This document shows positions 1 through 8,888 of a DNA stretch of 64,000 nt, one piece after another; position 1 is the stretch's first letter; every line of letters begins with the position of its first letter. The translations under genes were made by a program, and so were the position numbers. Source of the DNA: Prado023 sp963706875 (GTDB taxonomy: Bacteria > Actinomycetota > Actinomycetes > S36-B12 > CAIYMF01); assembly GCA_963706875.1 (NCBI GenBank), contig CAVPNW010000022.1, positions 1-64,000 on the forward strand, read 5' to 3'. The notes below the pieces were generated by a model. It had not been told where the DNA came from and did no database searches. It worked only from the letters and a program-made list of their open reading frames with translations.

Positions 1-377
1 GGAGTAGTTCTTGCAAGAAGCTCCGAATGCTCGGTTGAAATTGGACTTATATAAAAATATGCGGTTGATGCGACAAGACTTGCAAAAACGGCGAATGTAA
101 AATTCTTAATTGCTCTGCCAAGCAGTGGTAAATTATAAGTGGCAAGGCAGTATCCCATTCCATTGATTGGACCCATTAGCGGTGAAATCAGCATTGCTCC
201 AATTATTACCGCTGGCGAGTTCATATTCAGTCCAACTGAAGCAACAACTACTGCAAATGCAAGAATCCACAAATTTGTCCCCTTGAAAATTATGTCTTTC
301 TCTATTGAGGCATGGATTTTATCAAAATCCTCAATTTCACTATCAAGGTTCAGGAAATGTAAAATTTTTTTTAGCAT
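1..377 (-). CDS. DUF389 family membrane protein, partial
   Basis: Reading from an ATG at 377 down to the window edge gives 125 codons without a stop, so the C-terminal part lies outside the window. After an N-terminal acidic stretch, residues about 35-75 carry the pattern I associate with DUF389 proteins: GTNLWILAF, a membrane segment, then AVIIGAMLISPLMGPI and a GxGYxLAT-like continuation. These are multi-pass inner membrane proteins of unknown function. Base composition is AT-rich like the neighbouring 3 kb and unlike everything after 3,450. The family call is from remembered sequence pattern; the reading frame is directly visible. Confidence 0.75.
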   Translation of the reverse strand, partial: MLKKILHFLNLDSEIEDFDKIHASIEKDIIFKGTNLWILAFAVVVASVGLNMNSPAVIIGAMLISPLMGPINGMGYCLATYNLPLLGRAIKNFTFAVFASLVASTAYFYISPISTEHSELLARTT

Positions 378-442
378 CGGGAATTAACCATATGATTATA
401 AAATTCATTTGCAATTATCGAAGGTAAATCATTTTTCTTGTT

Positions 443-2516
443 TCAATCTTTCTTTTCTGCAAGCAACTGATAAAAGTAAATACCGCTTGATAAGTAATGT
501 TTTTGTGCGTCGAAAGTGACAGTAAACTTTCCGGGGTTTAATTGTTCATCTACTAGAACAGCGACTTCATTTCCAAGAATATCGTAAACTTTGATTGAGA
601 CATTCGACAGACTTGCTACCTTATAATGAATTTTAGTTATGGGGTTAAATGGATTTGGGTAATTCTGTGAAAGATAAAATTCACTGGAGATATGGTTTCG
701 TCATCAGCATCTGTTAAACCAAGGTGCTTTCTCATCAGAGCAGAAAAATATTCGATTGTAACTACATCAACATATGCTCCAACTGATGTATCTGGCTTTA
801 TTAAATCAGCCAATTGTTTTAACCGAGGAATAGATAGATCAACACTTGAAGGATCTGTACGATTGGCGAAATCGTCTTGGCGTAACCTTTGATATCCAGC
901 TAAAAGGAACTTAGGGCGGGGTTTGTTCTTAATTAAATTGATAATGTTTATCGCAGCAGTATTCAAATTACTAACATTTCCATAAAATGTTCCATCGTTC
1001 ACATGATTAAAAATCAACGAGCCATAATTAGTGTTTGAAGTTTGAGTGGGGAGCAAAGGATCGGGTATTAATGTCAATGGTGACTGAATCGCAGCTTGAA
1101 ATTGACCGTATTTTACGAAGTTGAAACTATTGTTAATTGTTTTTCCACGATAAACCATAGTACCACTGCCGGCATAATGTTTATAACCATAAATTTTATC
1201 CACACTAAAATGATTCATTAAATTTCTTGAATCAGTTACTGCTGAATTCCATACATCATTTCCCCATAAATCGGGATAAGCATACCCGAGCGGAGAAGTA
1301 ACACTAATGAATCCATCATTGGGAGTTGCAGTTTGAAAATAGTACTGTGCTGCAAACGGGCATTCGTTTAGCATGTGAAGATTCCATCCCCAATTTACAG
1401 GAACAGTACCTCGTTGAGATGAAAGCCAGGAGCCTGATTGAAATCCAAAATTCCAGTTTGATGCATCACCTTCAGTCCCAATAAAAATTAAATAATATCT
1501 ATCTCTTACTTGAACAGTATCTTTATTTACTATTGAAGGAGGAGCTAAAGAAACATTAGAAGCTGGAAATGACGAATGCCATGAAAGGTTTCCAAGTAAT
1601 GTTTCGTGAAAGCTTGATCCAAACTGTGCAAACCATTGTGTCATAGGTTCAGGACGAATCCAGCCGTAAATATGAAAAATTGAATTGGGATTTTTCGAAT
1701 GCATGAAGTTTAAAGTATTTTCAAGAATATCGGCTCGTGGAGTCGGCATTGAATTTAAATCAAAATGATCGGTGCGGCTAAGTTAACTCGAAACATTTTT
1801 TTAGAAATCGTCCAATCAGTTATTTCCCTGATGTAAAACTTTGAGGGATTACATCGAGGAAGCAATTTTGTGATTCCCCAGTTTAGCATATTGAGATATC
1901 TTTGCTCTTCGGTTAAGGAAGTATTATTCCATGAATGAGAAGCCGATTCCAATTTACCTGAAACCCAAATCGAAGGATCACCATCAAAAGAATCGGTTAC
2001 AAGAACGGAATCAGAGACTTCAAGTCCAAGTGCTGCAGCATTAGAAGAAGTAAGGGGAAGCCTCTTTTTGTTAATCCGCCAATCATAGCAGCATATTCGG
2101 CCTGCCAGCGAAATGATTGACCCGAAAAATTTCCGAATGTACGGTTAGGATCGTAAGTTATGGCTACCGCTCAGGAAACTTCTGAACTTATTAACCAGCG
2201 ACGAAAGCGAAGCAACACTGTCGAACACAACATTTCCGTTCGAACGATAAACATCCCGCCATTGTTCATCGGTTCGAGTATAGCTCCATGTTTCGTAAAC
2301 ATTCAGTAAATAAAGGCGGGCAGAATCACGATTAACTATTCCAGCTAAAGTTAAAGCAGCAATCTTATCAGACGCGACTGCTCCAGTTCCATTATACAAG
2401 ACAGCGTTATAAGAAAGGATTGAACTAAATGTGATGCAGAGCAGCAGAAGTATTTTAGATTTCACAGCTTTGAGTATTTTTGATTCAAAATTAGAAAAGC
2501 TTGGTACTAAGTGCAA
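443..2516 (-). CDS. secreted GxGYxYP-domain putative glycoside hydrolase with T9SS sorting tail, frameshifted
   Basis: One gene broken into pieces. The 5' piece (2516-2145) starts with a hydrophobic signal segment (KILLLLCITFSSILS) and an N-terminal domain. The middle piece (about 2145-1755) holds VSDSVLVTDSFDGDPSIWVSG and a WGITKLLPRCNP stretch. The large piece (1749-637) contains TSPLGYAYPDLWG, matching the signature that names the GxGYxYP family (putative glycoside hydrolases). After a shift near 685 the frame continues to a TGA at 443-445 and reads FYLSQNYPNPFNPITKIHY..., a classic C-terminal type A sorting domain for type IX secretion. Frame changes are needed near 690, 1760, 2060 and 2150. 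The protein is therefore probably exported to the cell surface and acts on polysaccharide. The substrate is unknown. The breaks could be sequencing errors or real decay. Confidence 0.75.
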
Positions 2517-2731
2517 TGATAATTAATGTTGTCTTTTCGATCTGTTGAAGAAAAATTACCATGCATATTTTGATACATACCGCGAATAATCCGTTTTATC
2601 TCAATCGAGCGATAATTCTCTTGGCAAGTAATTTGTTTACTTGACTGAGAACGTTTCTTAACTGATATTTGAATAGCGAAAATAAAGTAATTATGAAAAA
2701 TATCAAAGATCATTAAGTGAAAGGTAAAAAG
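2517..2731. promoter_or_regulatory. AT-rich divergent intergenic region
   Basis: 215 bases between the divergently transcribed GxGYxYP gene and the secreted protein at 2732. It is AT-rich and should hold both promoters, but I cannot pick a convincing -10/-35 or the Bacteroidetes-type TAnnTTTG box with certainty. A short reading frame inside it has no recognisable product. Confidence 0.3.
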
Positions 2732-3352
2732 ATGAAAATAAGAGTTTTGATCCCAATGATTTTGCTTGGTTTTTTGTTTCCAGTTTTAGCTCAAGAAAAC
2801 CAATATCCAAATGTGAACCTACCACTTTCAGTTGTCAAAACTATTCCTAATGGATGGATTCTTGCAGGCAGCAATCCCCGCGATTACGAAGTGACTCAGG
2901 ATAATACGATCCGTACTCCGGATATTTTTCAAGTTCGCTCCAATCAATTGTAAATCGCCCGCAAGGATATGTTACATTGATGCAAGACAATTAAATCAGA
3001 TAAGTATAAAGGTGAACGTATAATCTTTTCGGGTTATGTAAAAGCTAAGTTTATTTCAGATTGGGCAGGATTGTGGATGCGTGTTGACGATGTAATTGGC
3101 AGACCACTAAGTTTTGATAATATGAATGATAGACCAATCCTCGGTAATTCTGATTGGGTGAAATATGAAATAGTTCTTGATGTTCCTACGAATAGTTCTG
3201 AAATATCTTTCGGAGTGCTGCTTGATGGAAAAGGTCAGATATGGTTTGATAATCTGGAGATTAAAGTTGTGGGAATGGATGTTCCGGTCACTGATCGTCT
3301 TAAAAATAAAGTTGAAAATTTGGAACCTTACAATCTAGATTTTGAACATTAA
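2732..3352 (+). CDS. secreted beta-sandwich (carbohydrate-binding-like) protein, frameshifted
   Basis: Begins MKIRVLIPMILLGFLFPVLAQ, a clear signal peptide with likely cleavage after LAQ; an in-frame ATG at 2717 is the alternative start. The frame breaks near 2945 and 2990: the pieces join as NRPQGYVTLMQ, then YKGERIIFSGYVKAKFISDWAGLWMRVD, then LSFDNM and SDWVKYEIVLDVP. I have seen this beta-rich pattern (WMRVD...SFDNM...W..Y.I.LDVP...I.FG.LL.G.G..W.D) as an accessory domain in secreted and regulatory proteins of Bacteroidetes and related phyla; no catalytic motif is visible. After the TAA at 3352 another frame stays open up to the junction at about 3,450 (SKNLEGLKIEETNSVNSNW), so the original gene may have been longer and cut by the junction. 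Confidence 0.5.
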
Positions 3353-3460
3353 ATGTTCTTTTAAAAACGTCCTTCCATCAAAAAATCTTGAGGGTTTAAA
3401 GATCGAAGAAACAAATTCTGTTAATTCTAATTGGCAACAGAAAAGAGTCAGCCGCACAGG
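3353..3460. other. contig junction between AT-rich and GC-rich DNA
   Basis: Composition flips within about ten bases at 3440-3452. To the left everything is AT-rich with Bacteroidetes/Ignavibacteria-type genes; to the right the sequence is GC-rich actinobacterial DNA without transition. The gene starting at 3765 on the minus strand runs straight into this point and is cut there. No direct repeat, tRNA end, integrase or IS end is visible at the join, so a chimeric assembly is more likely than an integration event. Confidence 0.75.
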
Positions 3461-3765
3461 GTGTCCACGCTCCAGCCGTGCTCCAGCCCGTACGGGCTCA
3501 CCGTCACCTTGTAGATGGTGATCTCGTGCCGGTGCGGGGCGTCGTACATCACGGCGATCGAGCCGAGCAGCTGCGAGCCGCCGCGGGAGCCGCCAATGCC
3601 GTCCCAGGGGGAGTCGTAGCGCTGCCACAGCGACGAGGTGGCGTTCCAGATCCCGCCGTGGGCCACATCGAGCCGGGACAGCTCCGAGATCACCATCGCG
3701 GCGGTCCGGGTGTCCAGCACCGCGGCCGGCCGGATGATCCGGACGTCCTCCGTGAGCGCGCTCAT
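3448..3765 (-). CDS. conserved actinobacterial hypothetical protein, C-terminus cut by junction
   Basis: An ATG at 3765 opens MSALTEDVRIIRPAAVLDTRTAAMV..., followed by LWQRYDSPWDGIGGSRG and EITIYKVTVSPYG. I remember this as a conserved actinobacterial protein of unknown function found beside nucleoside catabolism genes, and members continue for a few dozen residues past the LC motif where this copy ends. Here the frame reads SVDTLCG and meets a TGA at 3448-3450, exactly where the GC-rich sequence begins, so the stop is probably created by the foreign flank. It is divergent from add with 93 bases between. No catalytic motif is recognised. Confidence 0.6.
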   Translation of the reverse strand: MSALTEDVRIIRPAAVLDTRTAAMVISELSRLDVAHGGIWNATSSLWQRYDSPWDGIGGSRGGSQLLGSIAVMYDAPHRHEITIYKVTVSPYGLEHGWSVDTLCG

Positions 3766-3858
3766 GCATCCCTCCGTGGGCGGCGGCGGGCCGCAGGTGG
3801 CCCTGCTGACCCATCGGCCGTGTACGGCCTTGAGGTTGAGCCGATAGCGTCGGGAACC

Positions 3859-4962
3859 GTGACGCCTCCCCCCGCCCTCGCGCCCTCGGTCATCCGCCGC
3901 GCCCCCAAGGTGCTCCTGCACGATCACCTCGACGGCGGCCTGCGGCCGCAGACGATCATCGACCTGGCCGCCGAGATCGGGTACGACCGGCTGCCGTCCC
4001 AGGACGCCGAGGCGCTGGCAGCCTGGTTCGTCGAGTCGGCCGACAGCGGCTCGCTGGAGCGCTACCTCGACACCTTCGCCCACACCGTCGCCGTGATGCA
4101 GACCCCCGAGGCGCTGCGCCGGGTCGCCGCCGAGTGCGCCCAGGACCTGGCCGCCGACGGGGTGGTCTACGCCGAGATCCGCTACGCCCCCGAGCTCCAC
4201 CTGGCCGGCGGCCTCGACCTGGTCGAGGTCGTCGAGGCGGTGCAGCGGGGGTTCCGCGACGGCGAGCAGCTCGCGGCGGCGGCCGGCCACCCGATCCGGG
4301 TCCGCACCCTGCTCACCGCGATGCGGCAGGCCGCGCGCTCCCGCGAGGTCGCCGAGCTGGTGGTCGCCTACCGAGACCAGGGGGTGGCCGGCTTCGACAT
4401 CGCCGGGGCGGAGGCGGGCTTCCCGCCGACCCGCCACCTGGACGCGTTCGAGTACCTCCGCCGGGAGAACGCCCACTTCACGATCCACGCCGGCGAGGGA
4501 TTCGGGCTGCCGAGCATCTGGGAGGCGCTGCAGTGGTGCGGCGCCGACCGGCTGGGCCACGGCGTGCGCATCGTCGACGACATCGAGGTGCGCGAGGACG
4601 GGTCGGTGCATCTGGGCCGGCTCGCCGCGTACGTGCGCGACCAGCGGGTGCCGCTGGAGATGTGCCCCTCGTCCAACATCCAGACCGGGGCGGCGGCGTC
4701 GATCGCCGAGCACCCGATCGGCCTGCTGACCCGGCTGCGCTTCCGGGTCACGGTCAACACCGACAACCGGCTGATGTCGGGCACCTCGATGAGCCGCGAG
4801 ATGGAGCGGCTGGTGGCGGCCTTCGGGTACGGCCTGGCCGACCTGCAGTGGTTCACCGTCAACGCGATGAAGTCGGCGTTCCTGCCCTTCGATGAGCGCC
4901 TCGCCATCATCGACGAGATCGTGAAGCCGGGCTACGCCAAGTTGATGCGCGAGGGGCTCTAG
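3859..4962 (+). CDS. add: adenosine deaminase
   Basis: Hydrolytic deamination of adenosine and deoxyadenosine to inosine and deoxyinosine, a cytoplasmic zinc enzyme of purine salvage. The 367-residue product has the full set of TIM-barrel metallo-deaminase motifs: HDHLDG near residue 21 (metal-binding HxH), HAGEG near 210 (His and catalytic Glu), LGHG near 233, and NTDNRLMS with the metal Asp near 302. A GTG at 3859 is chosen because the homologous region begins right after it; upstream in-frame sequence is non-coding-looking. The stop TAG overlaps the stop of the convergent kinase gene by four bases. The neighbours (purine nucleoside phosphorylase, DeoC) fit a nucleoside degradation locus. 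Confidence 0.95.
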   Translation: MTPPPALAPSVIRRAPKVLLHDHLDGGLRPQTIIDLAAEIGYDRLPSQDAEALAAWFVESADSGSLERYLDTFAHTVAVMQTPEALRRVAAECAQDLAADGVVYAEIRYAPELHLAGGLDLVEVVEAVQRGFRDGEQLAAAAGHPIRVRTLLTAMRQAARSREVAELVVAYRDQGVAGFDIAGAEAGFPPTRHLDAFEYLRRENAHFTIHAGEGFGLPSIWEALQWCGADRLGHGVRIVDDIEVREDGSVHLGRLAAYVRDQRVPLEMCPSSNIQTGAAASIAEHPIGLLTRLRFRVTVNTDNRLMSGTSMSREMERLVAAFGYGLADLQWFTVNAMKSAFLPFDERLAIIDEIVKPGYAKLMREGL

Positions 4963-5591
4963 CCGGGCTGGCCCGGAGGCCGCCCAAGGCCCTCGCCGCG
5001 GGCCGCGTGCCGCAGGGCGTACACCGTCGCGTGCCGGTCGCACGGGCGGCAGCCCAACTCGATCTGGCGCTGGACCGTCGCCTCCTCCGCCTGCATCAGC
5101 GCGAAGCCGCGTCGCACCAGGGTGGCCGGCGGCTTGCGGCGCTCGCGCAGGTCGCGCTGCAGGCGGCGGGCGAAGTTCTTCCAGGCGGCCCGGCGCACCA
5201 CGATCGCGTCCGCCAGCAGGCCCCGCTCACGGAGCGGCGCGACGAGCTCGGCCGAGAAGATCCCCTCGGCGATGACGGCCGCGGCGCCGTTGAGGGCGAA
5301 GGGCTCGGCGCCGACCGCCCGGTCCTGGGCGATGTCGTAGACGGGGATCTCGGTGCGCCCGGTGCGGCACAGCTCGTCGAGGGCCGCGATCGCCTTGTCG
5401 GCGTTCCAGGAGCCGATGTCGTCCCAGTCGACGATGCCCAGGGAGTGGTGCCGCGGCGCCGTCGGGTCGTCGCCGTCCTTGTAGAAGTGGTCGAGCTCAA
5501 GCACGGGCAGGCCGCTGGACTCGGCCAGGTGCGACTTGCCGCTGCCGGACGGCCCGGCCATCACGACGACCTGGGCCAGGAGGGCGCTCAC
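4959..5591 (-). CDS. udk: uridine kinase-like P-loop kinase
   Basis: A 210-residue P-loop protein: GPSGSGKS at residues about 13-20, then LDHFYKDGDDP and DWDDIGSW, where uridine kinases bind the nucleoside, and a lid-like Arg-rich stretch (RRLQRDLRERRKPP). It probably phosphorylates uridine/cytidine, though substrate is inferred from family resemblance. The GTG start at 5591 overlaps the TGA of the upstream aldehyde dehydrogenase-like gene (GTGA), so translation is likely coupled and the gene is the last of a minus-strand nucleoside-use operon that begins at deoC or further up. Confidence 0.8.
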   Translation of the reverse strand: MSALLAQVVVMAGPSGSGKSHLAESSGLPVLELDHFYKDGDDPTAPRHHSLGIVDWDDIGSWNADKAIAALDELCRTGRTEIPVYDIAQDRAVGAEPFALNGAAAVIAEGIFSAELVAPLRERGLLADAIVVRRAAWKNFARRLQRDLRERRKPPATLVRRGFALMQAEEATVQRQIELGCRPCDRHATVYALRHAARGEGLGRPPGQPG

Positions 5592-6456
5592 AGGCCGATG
5601 GGGTGCCAGACCGTCTTGGTCTCCAGGAAGGGCCGGACCCGGGACAGGCCCGGGTCGGCCGTCCAGTCCGCCTCGCCGGCCGGGTCGGCGCGCAGCACCC
5701 GCTTGACGTTGTCGGCGGCGGCGACCTCGAGGTCGGCGGCGAGCGCGCCGGCGCCGGCCAGGTCGATCGCGTTGACGTCCATGTGCGAGGCGAGCCAGGG
5801 CGCGACCTCGGCCGTGTGGCAGGTGATCAGGTTGACGACGCCGCCGGGGACGTCGGAGGTCGCCAGGACCTCGCCCAGCGTCACCGCGGGCAAGCGGGCG
5901 CTCCTGCGAGGCCAGCACGACGCAGGTGTTGCCGCTGACGATGACCGGCGCGATGACCGACACCAGGCCCGAGCAGCGAGGACCGCTGCGGCGCGATCAC
6001 CGCGACGACGCCGGTGGGCTCGGGCAGCGAGAAGTTGAAGAACGGCGACGCGACCGGGTTGGAGGAGCCGAGCACCTGCGCCAGCTTGTCGGGCCACCCG
6101 GCGTACCAGACCCAGCGGTCGATCGCCGCATCGACGGCGGCCGTCGCCTGGCGCACGGTCAGCCCCTCGCCGCGCGCCACCTCGTCGATGAACTGCGACC
6201 GCCGCCCCTCCATCACCTCGGCCACCCGGTAGAGCACCTGGCCGCGGTTGTACGCCGTGGCGCCGCTCCACCCGGCGAACGCGGCGCGCGCGGCGACCAC
6301 GGCCTCGCGGGCGTCCTTGCGCGAGCCCATCGAGGCGTTGGCGAGGAAGCGGCCCTTGGCGTCGGCCACCTCGTACGAGCGGCCGCTCTCCGAGCGGGGG
6401 AACTTGCCGCCGAGGTAGAGCTTGTACGTCTTGCGGACGTCCACCCGAGTGCTCAC
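5588..6456 (-). CDS. short aldehyde dehydrogenase-like protein lacking the catalytic half, frameshifted
   Basis: About 290 residues, against roughly 480 for a full aldehyde dehydrogenase. The N-terminal part (KTYKLYLGGKFPRSESGRSY..., FAGWSGATAYNRGQVLYRVAE) and the cofactor-binding start (PTGVVAVIAPQ..., VSVIAPVIVSGNTCVVLAS) are recognisable. After that it goes directly to DVPGGVVNLITCHTAEVAPWLASH and a distinctive C-terminus ending in ETKTVWHPIGL. The catalytic Glu-Leu-Gly-Gly and Cys regions are absent, so it may be a pseudoenzyme or a partner subunit. Two frame changes near 5900 and 5960 are needed. GTG at 6456 overlaps the TGA of the full-length dehydrogenase. I recall similar short paralogues paired with a full-length one next to deoC in other actinobacteria. 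Confidence 0.75.
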
Positions 6457-7902
6457 GCCTGCTCCTTGAGGTACGCGGCGAGACCGTGGCGTCCGCCCTC
6501 GCGGCCGAACCCGCTCTCCTTGTAGCCGCCGAAGGGGCTGGCCGGGTCGAAGTGGTTGAAGGTGTTGGCCCACACCACGCCGGCCCGCAGGTGGCTGGCC
6601 ATCCACAGGATCCGGCTGCCCTTCTCGGTCCAGACGCCCGGCCGACAGTCCGTAGGGGGTGTTGTTGGCCTTCTCCAGCGCTTCCTTCGGGGTGCGGAAG
6701 GTGAGCACGCTCAGCACCGGGCCGAAGATCTCCTCGCGGGCGATGCGGTGGGCCTGCGAGACGCCGGTGAACACCGTCGGCGGGAACCAGAAGCCGCGGT
6801 CGGGCAGGTCGCAGGGCGCCGACCACCGGGTCGGCGCCCTCGTCCTCGCCGACCTGGCTCATCTCGCGGATCCGGGCCAGCTGCGTCGAGGAGTTGATCG
6901 CGCCGATGTCGGTGTTCTTGTCGAGCGGGTCGCCGAGGCGCAGCGTGGCGAGGCGGCGCTTCAGCGAGTGGACGACCTCGTCGACGACCGACTCCTGCAC
7001 GAGCAGCCGGGTGCCCGCGCAGCACACGTGGCCCTGGTTGAAGAAGATGCCGCGCACGATGCCCTCGACGGCCTGGTCGATGGGCGCGTCGTCGAAGATG
7101 ATGTTGGCGGCCTTGCCGCCGAGCTCGAGGGTCACCCGCTTGTCGGTGCCGGCCGCGGCGCGCTGGATCAGCTTGCCGACCTCGGTCGAGCCGGTGAACG
7201 CGATCTTGTCGATGCCGGGGTGCTCGACGAGCGCGCGGCCGGTCTCGCCGGCGCCGGTGAGGATGTTGACGACGCCCGGGCGGCAGGTCGGCCTGCTGGC
7301 AGATCTCGGCGAACAGCAGGGCCGTCAGCGGGGTGGTCTCGGCGGGCTTGAGCACCACGGTGTTGCCGGCCGCGAGGGCGGGGGCGATCTTCCACGCCAG
7401 CATGAGCAGCGGGAAGTTCCACGGGATGATCTGGCCGGCCACGCCGAGCGGCCGCGGGTCGGGGCCGAGCCCGGCGTAGCCGAGCTTGTCGGCCCAGCCC
7501 GCGTGGTAGAAGAAGTGCGCCGCGGCCAGCGGGCACGTCGACGTCGCGGCTCTCCTTGATCGGCTTGCCGTCGTCCAGGGTCTCCAGGACGGCCAGCTCG
7601 CGCGAGCGCTCCTGGATCAGCCGGGCGATCCGGAAGAGGTACTTGCCCCGCTCGCGCCCGCTCATCTTCGACCAGGTGCGGGTGTACGCGGTGCGCGCGG
7701 CCTTGACGGCGCGGTCGACGTCGGCGGCGCCCGCCTCGGCGACCTCGGCCAGCACCTCCTCGCTGGACGGCGAGATCGTCTTGAACGCGCCGCCGTCAGC
7801 CGCCTCGCTGAAGTCGCCGTCGATGAACAGGCCGTACGACGCCTTGAGGTCGACGACCGCGCGCGACTCGGGCGCGGGGGCGTAGTCGAAGGGGGTGCCC
7901 AT
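6453..7902 (-). CDS. aldehyde dehydrogenase, frameshifted
   Basis: NAD(P)-dependent aldehyde oxidation. Pieces in successive frames reconstruct a full-length enzyme: N-terminus LFIDGDFSEAADGG, cofactor-binding IIPWNFPLLMLAWKIAPALA and KPAETTPLTAL, catalytic base region TLELGGKAANIIFDD, nucleophile region FFNQGHVCCAGTRLL, then EEIFGPVLSVLTF and the end FGGYKESGFGREGG. Frame changes are needed near 6640, 6810, 7280 and 7535, each disrupting strictly conserved sequence, so they look like base-calling errors. It starts at ATG 7902, nine bases after deoC stops. DeoC releases acetaldehyde, so oxidation of acetaldehyde to acetate is a reasonable inferred role. Confidence 0.88.
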
Positions 7903-7910
7903 GGGTCGCC

Positions 7911-8879
7911 TCAGTCCAGGGTGAAGTAGTCAGGGCCGGAGTAGCGGCCGGTGGCCATCTTGGTGCGCTGCATGAGCAGGTCGTTGAGCAGGCTGGAGGC
8001 CCCGAGCCGGAACCAGTCGGGGTCGAGCCAGTCCGCGCCGACGGTCTCGTTGACCATGACCAGCATCTTGAGCGCGTCCTTGGTGTTCTTCAGCCCGCCG
8101 GCGGGCTTGACGCCGATCTGGATGCCGGTGGCCTCGCGGTAGTCGCGGACCGCCTGCAGCATCGTCAGCACGACCGGCGGGGTGGCGGCGGGCTGGATCT
8201 TGCCGGTGCTGGTCTTGATGAAGTCGCCGCCGGCGAGCATGGCCAGCCACGAGGCGCGCCGCACGTTGTCGTACGTCTGCAGCTCGCCGGTCTCCAGGAT
8301 CACCTTGAGGTGGGCGTCGCCGCAGGCCTCCTTGACCGCGACGATCTCGTCGAAGACGTCGAGGTAGCGCCCGGACAGGAAGGCCCCGCGGTCGATGACC
8401 ATGTCGATCTCGTCGGCCCCGGCGTCAACGGCATCGCGGGTGTCCTGCAGCTTGACCGCGCGGCTGGCCCGGCCGCTGGGGAAGGCGGTGGCGACGGCGG
8501 CGACCTTGATGCCGCTGGAGCCCAGCGCCTCCTTGGCGATGCCGACCAGGTCGTTGTAGACGCAGATCGCCGCGACCGTGGGGACCGAGGGGTCCATCGG
8601 GTCGGGGTGCATCGCCTTGGTGCACAGCGCGCGCACCTTGCCCGGGGTGTCGGCGCCCTCGAGCGTGGTGAGGTCGATCATCTGGATCGCCAGGTCGATC
8701 GCGAAGGCCTTGGCCGTGGTCTTGATCGAGCGGGTGCCGAGGTCGGCGGCGCGCCCCTCGGCCCCCACCTGGTCGACTCCGGGCAGGCCGTGGAGGAAGC
8801 CGCGCAGCGACCCGTTGGAGGAGGTGATCTCGTCGACGGCGGGCAGCCCGCCCGCGCGCGGAGATGCGGTCGCGGTCAC
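7911..8879 (-). CDS. deoC: deoxyribose-phosphate aldolase
   Basis: Cleaves 2-deoxyribose 5-phosphate to glyceraldehyde 3-phosphate and acetaldehyde, the last step of deoxynucleoside catabolism. The 322-residue product has the class I aldolase signatures: DLTTLEG at the start of the barrel, DAGADEIDMVIDRGAFLSG, the Schiff-base lysine in GGDFIKTSTGK, and IGVKPAGGLK. It is longer than E. coli DeoC (259 residues) because of an N-terminal extension of about 60 residues, common in actinobacterial forms. Start is GTG at 8879. It heads the cluster deoC-ALDH-ALDH-like-udk with very short gaps. Confidence 0.95.
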   Translation of the reverse strand: MTATASPRAGGLPAVDEITSSNGSLRGFLHGLPGVDQVGAEGRAADLGTRSIKTTAKAFAIDLAIQMIDLTTLEGADTPGKVRALCTKAMHPDPMDPSVPTVAAICVYNDLVGIAKEALGSSGIKVAAVATAFPSGRASRAVKLQDTRDAVDAGADEIDMVIDRGAFLSGRYLDVFDEIVAVKEACGDAHLKVILETGELQTYDNVRRASWLAMLAGGDFIKTSTGKIQPAATPPVVLTMLQAVRDYREATGIQIGVKPAGGLKNTKDALKMLVMVNETVGADWLDPDWFRLGASSLLNDLLMQRTKMATGRYSGPDYFTLD

Positions 8880-8888
8880 CTGCGGAGC

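Noticed and set aside
139..387. Plus-strand open frame of 82 codons near the left edge
   Set aside because: It is the antisense of the DUF389 gene, whose minus-strand translation shows a recognisable conserved membrane domain.
3440..3460. Integration site of a mobile element
   Set aside because: No integrase, tRNA, direct repeat or inverted repeat at the junction; an assembly chimera explains it better.
3448..5043. 531-codon minus-strand frame across add
   Set aside because: Only its last 105 codons (from ATG 3765) look like protein; the rest is antisense of add with Arg/His/Gly-rich composition.
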